Assembly: GCA_009843525.1 (NCBI GenBank)
Contig: VYDH01000008.1
Location: 1-64,000 of the forward strand
Direction of reading: 5' to 3'
Length of the DNA: 64,000 nucleotides
Source of the DNA: Acidimicrobiales bacterium
GTDB taxonomy: Bacteria > Actinomycetota > Acidimicrobiia > Acidimicrobiales > Poriferisodalaceae
Below the pieces are notes generated by a model, which worked only from the letters and a program-made list of their open reading frames with translations, was not told where the DNA came from and did no database searches. Shown in pieces: positions 57,788-64,000 of this stretch. Each line of letters starts with the position of its first letter. The stretch's first letter is position 1. A program made the position numbers and the translations under genes.

Positions 57788-58980
57788 CCGAGCACCTCCG
57801 CCGTGCCGTAGATCGCTGTCGAGGCGATCTCGACCATGGGTCCGGCGTTGGAGAGCGACACGTTGACGTTCGGCACCTGGTTGCTCGAATCGCCGCGCAC
57901 CTGCCGCACCGCTTCGATCTGCATGCCGAGCCCGTGCATGTAGCACTCGGCGAGGTTGCCGCCGCTGGTGTTCAGCGGGATGCTCCCCCCGTCCGCCCGC
58001 AGGTTCTCGAACGTCAGCACCTCGTTGGCGTTCTCGTAGGTGCACAGACCGTGCTCGATGAGGCTCATCACCACGGCGCCGGTGAAGTTCTCGTAGCTCT
58101 GCACTACGTCGACGTCGTCGGGTGTCACGCCGGCCTGGTCATAGAGGTGCTGCGCCCCGAGCTTGAAGCTGGAGGTGGCGTAGTCGGTCGGGTTGTGCAC
58201 CCAGGCGCCTGAGCGGTGCCCGCCGCTCTGCTGCGCCGCCAGCACCAGCACCGGTGTGTCGCTGAGATCGGCGGCCCGCTCGGCTGAGGTGACGATCATG
58301 GCGGCACCGCCGTCGTTCTCGAGGCAGCAGTCGTACAGCCGGAACGGCTCGGTGATCCAGCGGGACGAGTCGTACGTCTCGGCATCCAGCGGTCGGCCGT
58401 ACATGACCGCCCGGGGGTTGTTCTGCGCGTGGTGATACGCCGCCAGCGCCACCGCCCGCATGGTGGATCGGTCGATACCGTGCTCCCACATGAGCCGGGT
58501 GGTGCGCATCGCGTACATCTGGGCGGGGCTCATCACGCCGTAGGGGAGCGTGTAGGCGAATTCGCCCCGCACGGCAGGGCGGCGGCCGCCTTGGCCGAAA
58601 CGGCCGAACTGGCCCTGGGCCAGGCCTCGGTAGGCCACCACGACGTTGGCCGATCCGGCGTGCACGGCGCTGGCGGCGTTCTGCACGACGGCCGCAGCGC
58701 CGCCGCCCCCGCCGCCCCACTGCATGTTCGAGTAGCGCAGCTCTTCGAGGCCAAGGGCGTTGGCCAGCCGGGCCGGTGTATTGCGGTCGTTGCTGTACGA
58801 ACAGAACCCGTCGATCTCCCGTGGGTTGATGCCTGCGTCCTCGCACGCCGCCAAGATCGCCTTCACGACCAGTACGAACTCGGGATCGGTCGACTGGCCG
58901 CGCTTGTAATAGGTGGTCTCGCCGACTCCGGCGACAGCCGTACGGCCGCGCAGGCCGTGGTTCACACCCGATTGGCTCAC
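57784..58980 (-). CDS. Thiolase-family protein (SCP-x/lipid-transfer type)
   Basis: 398 aa from a GTG at 58978-58980; the frame stays open to 59049, and the start is uncertain because no RBS is clear. Thiolase-like features: GINPREIDGFCSYSNDRNTP, NMQWGGGGGGAAAVVQNAAS, ENDGGAAMIVTSAERA, SYENFTGAVVMSLIEHG and GGNLAECYMHGLGMQIEAV. The canonical first nucleophile Cys context is not evident around the Gly-rich stretch, as in many SCP-x-like members. Probably acts on branched or steroid-like acyl-CoA with its DUF35 partner. Confidence 0.82.
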   Translation of the reverse strand: MSQSGVNHGLRGRTAVAGVGETTYYKRGQSTDPEFVLVVKAILAACEDAGINPREIDGFCSYSNDRNTPARLANALGLEELRYSNMQWGGGGGGAAAVVQNAASAVHAGSANVVVAYRGLAQGQFGRFGQGGRRPAVRGEFAYTLPYGVMSPAQMYAMRTTRLMWEHGIDRSTMRAVALAAYHHAQNNPRAVMYGRPLDAETYDSSRWITEPFRLYDCCLENDGGAAMIVTSAERAADLSDTPVLVLAAQQSGGHRSGAWVHNPTDYATSSFKLGAQHLYDQAGVTPDDVDVVQSYENFTGAVVMSLIEHGLCTYENANEVLTFENLRADGGSIPLNTSGGNLAECYMHGLGMQIEAVRQVRGDSSNQVPNVNVSLSNAGPMVEIASTAIYGTAEVLG

Positions 58981-59099
58981 GGCCGCAAACCGTAGCCAAG
59001 ACGTGGCCGGTGTCGCCCACGCCTGCCGGACCCCGCCGCGCAACCTCACGACTGCCTTGCCGGTGTCTGCGGTGACTCAACGGGCTAGAAACAGGGCCG

Positions 59100-59414
59100 A
59101 TGACCGACGACGAGCTCGCCGCCTATCGCAGCAGCATCGACGAAGTCGACGCAGCGCTCGTGCGCCTGCTGGCCGAGCGCTTCCGCATCACACACGCAAT
59201 CGGCGTCTACAAAGCCAACAACGACCTGCCGCCGGTGGACTTGGTTCGCCAGCACCAGCAGGTGGAAGGACTGCGTCGGCTCGCCCTGGACGAGGGCCTT
59301 GATCCTGACTTCTGCGAGCGGTTCCTGCACTTCGTGATGGACGAGGTCATCCGAAACCATCGGCGGATCGCAAAGGCCGCCAGCGAGTTCACGATCGAGC
59401 AGGAATCCCTCTAG
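59100..59414 (+). CDS. Chorismate mutase (AroQ type)
   Basis: 104 aa, all-helical AroQ chorismate mutase. Features: YRSSIDEVDAALVRLLAERF (helix 1 with the usual I-D-x-D/L-R pattern), HAIGVYKANNDLP and CERFLHFVMDEVIRNHRRIA. Converts chorismate to prephenate for Phe/Tyr synthesis; a salicylate or isochorismate lyase role is less likely from the single-domain form. Monocistronic, divergent from the thiolase and convergent with the nicotinamidase-like gene. Confidence 0.85.
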   Translation: MTDDELAAYRSSIDEVDAALVRLLAERFRITHAIGVYKANNDLPPVDLVRQHQQVEGLRRLALDEGLDPDFCERFLHFVMDEVIRNHRRIAKAASEFTIEQESL

Positions 59415-59448
59415 AGCGTTGAGTCCGCTGGCCGGCCGAACGGGCGGT

Positions 59449-60057
59449 TCAGCGAGAGTCGATGACGTCGATGCCGGCGTCGGCGAGCTGGGACCGTGCT
59501 GCTGCTTCGGTCTCGGGCGCCACCGAGGCGGAAAGCCCCTCGATCACGGTGGTCGTGTAGCCGTTCGCGGCAGCGTCCATCGCGGTGGCGCGCACGCAAT
59601 GGTCGAAGGCGATCCCGACGACATCAACTTCGTGCACGCCTGCAGTGCCCAGCACGTCGTTGAGGGTCCGGCCGTCGTCGTCGACGCCTTCGAAGCCGGA
59701 ATAGGCGGCAGCGTGCATGCCCTTGCGCACGCCCGCGTTGATGCGATCGGCGACAGCGTCGAGTGCAGGGTGCAGCTCGGCCTCTGGGGTGCCGGCCACG
59801 CCGTGCGGTGGCCACGTGTCGACAAAGTCGGGCTCGTCGCTGAAATGATCGCCCGGGTCGATGTGCCAGTCCTGGGTGGTCACCACCAGGTCGTAGCCGT
59901 GGTCGCCGGCCAGGAGGCCGGCCACTCCGGCGGCGACCTCGTTGCCGCCGTCGACGGCCAGCGCGCCGCCCTCGCAGAAAGTGGGCTGCACGTCCACGAC
60001 GAGCAGGGCCGTGCGGGACTGCCTGTCTTTAGGATGCTGATCGGGATTCTCAGCCAT
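59449..60057 (-). CDS. Nicotinamidase/isochorismatase-family hydrolase
   Basis: 202 aa, ATG at 60055-60057 with AGGAG 7 nt upstream. Catalytic triad positions: Asp in LLVVDVQPTFCEGGALAV, Lys in RKGMHAAAYSGF and Cys in IAFDHCVRATA. The metal-binding DWHIDPGDHF segment points to nicotinamidase (nicotinamide to nicotinate) rather than isochorismatase. NAD salvage in the cytoplasm is the likely role. Confidence 0.85.
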   Translation of the reverse strand: MAENPDQHPKDRQSRTALLVVDVQPTFCEGGALAVDGGNEVAAGVAGLLAGDHGYDLVVTTQDWHIDPGDHFSDEPDFVDTWPPHGVAGTPEAELHPALDAVADRINAGVRKGMHAAAYSGFEGVDDDGRTLNDVLGTAGVHEVDVVGIAFDHCVRATAMDAAANGYTTTVIEGLSASVAPETEAAARSQLADAGIDVIDSR

Positions 60058-60153
60058 GTCTGCACTCCTGCGCCGCGACACGTGCCGCCGGGCGCGGTCA
60101 TCGCAGCGCTATGGCGCCAAATCTACCGTTGGCTCAAGAGGGCTCCAGCAGCG

Positions 60154-61314
60154 CTAGACGCCGAGCAGGAACGAGGCGTTGCCGGCCCAGAACGGCGCGG
60201 TAGCGCCCTCGCTGAGGCCAGCCGCACTGAACGACGCCTGGAACTCTGCGATCGGGTCCCGGCCGCCTTCGGGGTGAGGCCAGTCCGACGAGAACAGGAA
60301 CAGCTCCGGGCCGCTGTTCGACACCAGCCAGCCCACATCCTCGAAGTGCCAGGGCGTGAAGCGCACCTGCCGGCGGATGTAGTCCGAGGGCGCTATGGTC
60401 AGCTTGGCCAGCTCGGGTTCGTGGCGTCCGAACGCCTTGACGCTGTTGTCCAGCGAGCGCAGCAGGTTCGGCACCCAGCCGGCGCCCAGCTCGATCAGCC
60501 CGCAGCGCAGTTCGGGAAACTTCTCGAAGATGCCGTCCAGCACCATGCAGGCCAGCAGGTTCTCGGCGTCGTGGTACAGGTTCAGGAAATCCTTCGAGCG
60601 CATGTTCTCGCCGCCGCCCACGAAGTCCTTGCCGGGGACGCGGCCGTTGTTGTGGTACGTCTTCGGCAGCTGGTTGCCGCCGTTGGGCCCCAGATGCATG
60701 AGCACCGGCACGCTGGCCTCGGACAGCAGCGCCCACAGCGGGTCGAAATCGGGATGAGTCGGGCTCAACGACGTCGGCACGCCATGGGGGATCCATGCGG
60801 CCTTGCATCCGACCTCGATGGCCTCTCGCGCGCAGTCGACGGTGCGCTGCGGATCCTCCAGCGGCACGAAGGCCACGCCCAGCAGCCGCGGGTCTACCGA
60901 GCAGAAGTCGGCGATGCCGCGGTTGTGTGCCGATGCGCCCCCATAGGCCAGGTCGACGTCGCCTCGGGCGTGGAACTGCGTGTGGGCGAACGTGGTGAAC
61001 ACGAGTTGGCTGGCGAAACCCAGCTGGTCGAGTGCCCCGACCCGTTCACCGGCGTCCATGGAGCCGTAGGCGAAGTAGCCCTTCGGGCCGCCCACCACGT
61101 CGGCTGCCAGCTTGGCTGTTTCTTCGGGGTCGTCGCGGCGTGCCCAGCACTGCTCCACCAGCTCGTGCGTCGCCGCGTCGCCCCCGCCCAACAAGCTTAG
61201 ATCCCGGAGCTTGGCGGCCACGGAGCTGTCGGCGTAGCTCGCCAGCCAATCCACCGGTTCCATCAAATGGCTGTCAGTGTCGTGAATCAGCCGTTCACCT
61301 GCATACGTCGCCAT
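60154..61314 (-). CDS. Amidohydrolase-2 family protein
   Basis: 386 aa. Metal-dependent TIM-barrel hydrolase or decarboxylase of the amidohydrolase-2 family: LIHDTDSHLMEPVDWLASYA near the start (D-x-D-x-H replaces H-x-H), VPVLMHLGPNGG in the middle and LFLFSSDWPHPEGGRDP near the end with the conserved Asp. Many relatives decarboxylate aromatic acids; substrate is not readable. It starts 30 bp after the next amidohydrolase gene on the same strand, so they may be co-transcribed. Confidence 0.85.
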   Translation of the reverse strand: MATYAGERLIHDTDSHLMEPVDWLASYADSSVAAKLRDLSLLGGGDAATHELVEQCWARRDDPEETAKLAADVVGGPKGYFAYGSMDAGERVGALDQLGFASQLVFTTFAHTQFHARGDVDLAYGGASAHNRGIADFCSVDPRLLGVAFVPLEDPQRTVDCAREAIEVGCKAAWIPHGVPTSLSPTHPDFDPLWALLSEASVPVLMHLGPNGGNQLPKTYHNNGRVPGKDFVGGGENMRSKDFLNLYHDAENLLACMVLDGIFEKFPELRCGLIELGAGWVPNLLRSLDNSVKAFGRHEPELAKLTIAPSDYIRRQVRFTPWHFEDVGWLVSNSGPELFLFSSDWPHPEGGRDPIAEFQASFSAAGLSEGATAPFWAGNASFLLGV

Positions 61315-61344
61315 GGCGTTTCCCTCCGTGGTGGTCGTGGGCGG

Positions 61345-63042
61345 TCAGCCGCCGTGGCGGAGGAGCTGGCCGCTGTAAGTCTCGGTCTGGGTGTCGTCGG
61401 AGATGGTCTCGGCGCCGTTCACTATGACGCTGCGGTAGCCGCTGGCCCGCTGAATGCGGCGCCACTCGCCGCCCGGCAGGTCATGGACCACCTCGTTCGG
61501 CCCGACGGTCAGGTTCTCGGGGTCGTACACCACGACATCGGCAGGACCGCCCTGTCGAATCAGGCCGCGATCGCGGAATCCGGCGAGCTGCGCGGGAAGC
61601 GCCGCGAGCCGTCGATGCGCTTCCTCGTAGGTCACCCACTGGTTCTCACGCACCTGCTCCGCGAGTGTCTCGGTGGGGTAGCGCCCTGCGGTGAGGAACT
61701 TGGTGTGTGCCCCGCCGTCGGACACGCCGAACAGCATGTGCGGGTACTGCACCACGTCGCGCAGCAATTCTGAGCTGCCCTGCGGCGGCGCCACAAAGAA
61801 CAAGGTGTCGAGCCCGTCCGTCACGGCCACGTCGAGCATGAGGTCCACCGGGTGCTTGCCCGCCACCTCTGCCGCCTGGCCCACCGACATCTCCCGGTAC
61901 TGCTGGGTCGATTCGCTGCGCGGCGACAGGATGGTCACGGTCTCGATGCCCGCGGTCGCTGTGCGGGGCATCGTGTCCTTGAGGGCCTGGCGGCGGCTGG
62001 GGTCGGCCATCTTGGCCAGGCGCTCGGCCTTATCGCCCATGCAGGCTTCCATCCAGGCCTCGGAGTCGTCGTAGAGGTTCCAGTCCTCAAGGGTGAACGT
62101 GAACCCCGCGTCGCTGGTGACGCCCTGGCCGTACACCGGCACGCCCTGCTCGCGGCAACGCTCCAGCCACTCGATCTGACGCCGGTGGATGTTTGGCTTG
62201 TCCTCGAACGCCTGCACCACGTTGTGCAGCAACGGCCGGCCGCTGATCGATGCGATCTCCTCTAGGTGGGCCATGTCGTGAGCGACGTTGCCGCTCGTGA
62301 GCGTCATCTGCACGACGCCCTCGTTGCGCTCGGCCAGCACGCGGGCCAGCACCCGGGCGGTTTCGTCGTTCATCATGTCGGTCGGCATCGGCGTGCCGTC
62401 CCAGTCGCGCTGCACCGCAGCGGGGCCCGTCGGTGGCAGCCGCTGGGCAGACCAGCCGCAACCGCCCGCATCCATGGCCTCATGCACCAGCTTGGCGAGC
62501 ATCTCGTGCTCGCCTTCGGTGGGCAGCCGCCCAGACTTCGCATCATCGAGGCCGAGCACCATCACCAGCATCGGGCCGATCGGCACGTACGGCAGGATGT
62601 TCATCGCCTTGGGCGTGCGTTCGAGACTGTCCAGATACTCCGGGAACGTCACCCAGTCCCAGGGCATGCCCTGGCGCATCGACTCGTAGGGGATGGCCTC
62701 GACGCGGGTCATCGAGCGCATCGCGTACTCGCGCATGTCGGGATCCACCGGGGCGAAGCCGAAGCCGCAGTTGCCGATGGCGACCGAGGTGATGCCGTGC
62801 CAGCCCGACAGCGTGCAGTAGGGGTCCCAGAAGACCTGCGCGTCGTAGTGCGTGTGCAGGTCGACGAAGCCGGGGGCGATGTGCATGCCGGAGGCGTCGA
62901 TGACCTTGGCGCCCTCCCGGGCATCGACCCGGCCGACAGCGGCGATGCGTCCGCCGGCGATGCCGACGTCGCCGCGCACCCTCGGTGCCCCGGTGCCGTC
63001 GAAGATCATCCCGTCCTTGATGACGATGTCGTAGGTGCTCAT
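61345..63042 (-). CDS. Amidohydrolase-3 / N-acyl-D-amino-acid deacylase-like protein
   Basis: 565 aa from ATG 63040-63042, which overlaps the stop of the upstream SnoaL-like gene by ATGA. Dihydroorotase/D-aminoacylase-like fold: DIVIKDGMIFDGTGAPRVRG, PGFVDLHTHYDAQVFWDP (metal HxH), SVAIGNCGFGFAPV and GVSDGGAHTKFLT near the end. DVVVYDPENLTVGP closes the small beta domain. Hydrolyses N-acyl or cyclic amide bonds; substrate unknown. Grouped with a second amidohydrolase downstream. Confidence 0.87.
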   Translation of the reverse strand: MSTYDIVIKDGMIFDGTGAPRVRGDVGIAGGRIAAVGRVDAREGAKVIDASGMHIAPGFVDLHTHYDAQVFWDPYCTLSGWHGITSVAIGNCGFGFAPVDPDMREYAMRSMTRVEAIPYESMRQGMPWDWVTFPEYLDSLERTPKAMNILPYVPIGPMLVMVLGLDDAKSGRLPTEGEHEMLAKLVHEAMDAGGCGWSAQRLPPTGPAAVQRDWDGTPMPTDMMNDETARVLARVLAERNEGVVQMTLTSGNVAHDMAHLEEIASISGRPLLHNVVQAFEDKPNIHRRQIEWLERCREQGVPVYGQGVTSDAGFTFTLEDWNLYDDSEAWMEACMGDKAERLAKMADPSRRQALKDTMPRTATAGIETVTILSPRSESTQQYREMSVGQAAEVAGKHPVDLMLDVAVTDGLDTLFFVAPPQGSSELLRDVVQYPHMLFGVSDGGAHTKFLTAGRYPTETLAEQVRENQWVTYEEAHRRLAALPAQLAGFRDRGLIRQGGPADVVVYDPENLTVGPNEVVHDLPGGEWRRIQRASGYRSVIVNGAETISDDTQTETYSGQLLRHGG

Positions 63043-63467
63043 GCGGTGTCCCATCCCATCCGTTGTGCTGCGTAGAGCGTGTCGGTGTATTCCTCCATGT
63101 GGGCGATCAGGCCGTCGCGGCAGTCGTACACCCAGCAGTACTGGTTGTCGTAGTCGCGGCCGGTGGCCTTGGCAGTGGCCGTCAGCCGCTGCTGCACGAC
63201 CGCGGTACTGCCCTCAACGATCATCCTGCGGACCTCGAGGTTGATCGGCTGGGAGATGTCGAAGGTCTGCCTGACGACACGACCTCCCAAGGCCTCCACC
63301 ACCTCTTTGGCTCCCGTCATTGTGTCGACTGCGTTGCCCTGGGCGGCCGTTTCAGGCAGCACCCAGGTGACCTCGGGGTCGAGGCACTCGAGCATGGTGT
63401 CTCGGTCTGCGGTGGTCAGCGCTGCGTAGTAGCGCTCCATCAAAGCCCGCGTCTCAGCACTCTGCAT
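63039..63467 (-). CDS. SnoaL/NTF2-like protein
   Basis: 142 aa, the NTF2-like cone fold: ALMERYYAALTTADRDTMLE, LDPEVTWVLPETAAQGNAV, VVEALGGRVVRQTFDI and CWVYDCRDGLIAHMEEYTDT. Proteins of this type are small isomerases, hydratases or ligand-binding domains. Overlap with the amidohydrolase start suggests a shared pathway. Ligand unknown. Confidence 0.82.
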   Translation of the reverse strand: MQSAETRALMERYYAALTTADRDTMLECLDPEVTWVLPETAAQGNAVDTMTGAKEVVEALGGRVVRQTFDISQPINLEVRRMIVEGSTAVVQQRLTATAKATGRDYDNQYCWVYDCRDGLIAHMEEYTDTLYAAQRMGWDTA

Positions 63468-63509
63468 TGTCGTTATTCCTCCTGCTGCGTAGCGATGTTG
63501 CGAAGCGAC

Positions 63510-64000
63510 CTAGGGCGCTGTGGCGCGCAGCGCGTCGTCGAGCCGGTCGAACAGCTGCCCGATCTCGTCGTCGGTGATGATGAGCGGCGGGCAGAACGCG
63601 AGTGCATTGCCGATCGACCGCGTGATCACGCCTCGCTTGAGGAAGGCCTCCTTGGCCTCGGTGGCGTCTCGGCCCAAATCGCAGGCCCAAATGCCGCCGA
63701 GTCCCCGGTAGCTGTCGATCATGCCGTCACCCTGAAGCGCCAGGAATCCCTCTTCCATCCGATCGCCGATTTCATGTGCCCGGTCGACCAGCCCCTCCGA
63801 TTCGATGACGCCGATGTTCGCGATGCCGGCCGCGCAGGCTGTCGGGTGACCGGAGTAGGTGTAACCGTGCATGAACTTGGTCTCGTCGGCCTCCAGCAGG
63901 TCGGCGATGTCGCGTGACACCAGCACGCCGGCCAAGGGGATGTAGCCCGACGTGACGCCCTTCGCGAACGTGAACATGTCCGGTGCCACGCCGAAGGTCT
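63510..64000 (-). CDS. Class III aminotransferase, C-terminal part (truncated by window)
   Basis: About 163 codons visible; the 5' part lies beyond the window. PLP-dependent fold-type I class III: PDMFTFAKGVTSGYIPLAGV contains the PLP Lys (FAKG), HGYTYSGHPTACAAGIAN follows, and GVITRSIGNALAFCPPLIIT is the C-terminal substrate segment. Relatives are omega-amino acid:pyruvate or taurine:pyruvate aminotransferases. Substrate cannot be set from this fragment. Confidence 0.88.
   Translation of the reverse strand, partial: TFGVAPDMFTFAKGVTSGYIPLAGVLVSRDIADLLEADETKFMHGYTYSGHPTACAAGIANIGVIESEGLVDRAHEIGDRMEEGFLALQGDGMIDSYRGLGGIWACDLGRDATEAKEAFLKRGVITRSIGNALAFCPPLIITDDEIGQLFDRLDDALRATAP

Overview
The window is high-GC DNA with dense, often overlapping genes (ATGA/GTGA junctions). 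Gene content fits an actinobacterium: an F420-type LLM oxidoreductase, PPOX proteins, a thiolase/DUF35 pair and PIN-type toxin-antitoxin modules. A marine or host-associated Acidimicrobiia-like lineage is my inference; no rRNA or marker gene is present to confirm it. REGION 1 (1-8.3 kb) is a peptide-export locus. A HlyD-type fusion protein, a C39-peptidase ABC transporter and a large second ABC transporter form the three-gene NHLM-type export set on the + strand. Converging on them is a - strand operon with a membrane-anchored coiled-coil protein and three small double-glycine-leader precursor peptides whose predicted cores contain no cysteine. REGION 2 (8.5-38.6 kb) is an accessory island dominated by six very large secreted proteins built from Calx-beta-like repeats. 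Five carry a recognisable extra region: Ig-like modules, a PEP-synthase/PPDK-like enzyme, a subtilisin plus P domain, or PPC domains (two genes). All six also carry a recurrent ~75-residue Cys-bounded module with an NDWWRAWIALSG core that I do not recognise as a named domain. Paralogues share perfect DNA repeats of about 350 bp, pointing to recent recombination. One gene has a G11 tract after a strong start site, placing that start out of frame (a possible phase switch). Between them lie two PIN/antitoxin pairs, an AbiEii-like nucleotidyltransferase with an HTH partner, two P-loop ATPases and a PPOX flavoprotein. REGION 3 (38.9-54.6 kb) is a methylated-amine catabolic cluster. On + lie gmaS, mgsA, mgsB, mgsC, a 151-aa unknown and a FAD oxidoreductase. 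Convergent on - lie a second FAD oxidoreductase, tmm (trimethylamine monooxygenase), tdm (TMAO demethylase), a small membrane protein, three single-span microproteins, amt, two small membrane proteins and an XRE-cupin regulator. Inferred flow: TMA to TMAO (Tmm), TMAO to dimethylamine plus formaldehyde or C1-tetrahydrofolate (Tdm), methylamine to gamma-glutamylmethylamide (GmaS) to N-methylglutamate (MgsABC), then oxidation, with nitrogen assimilated or ammonium moved by Amt. The usual four-subunit N-methylglutamate dehydrogenase and the dimethylamine monooxygenase are not in the window. REGION 4 (54.7-64 kb) is ordinary catabolic and housekeeping content: LLM oxidoreductase, PPOX, ferredoxin-MBL hydrolase, DUF35/thiolase pair, chorismate mutase, nicotinamidase-like hydrolase, two amidohydrolases, a SnoaL-like protein and a class III aminotransferase cut by the window edge. 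No tRNA, rRNA, CRISPR array or complete insertion sequence was seen.
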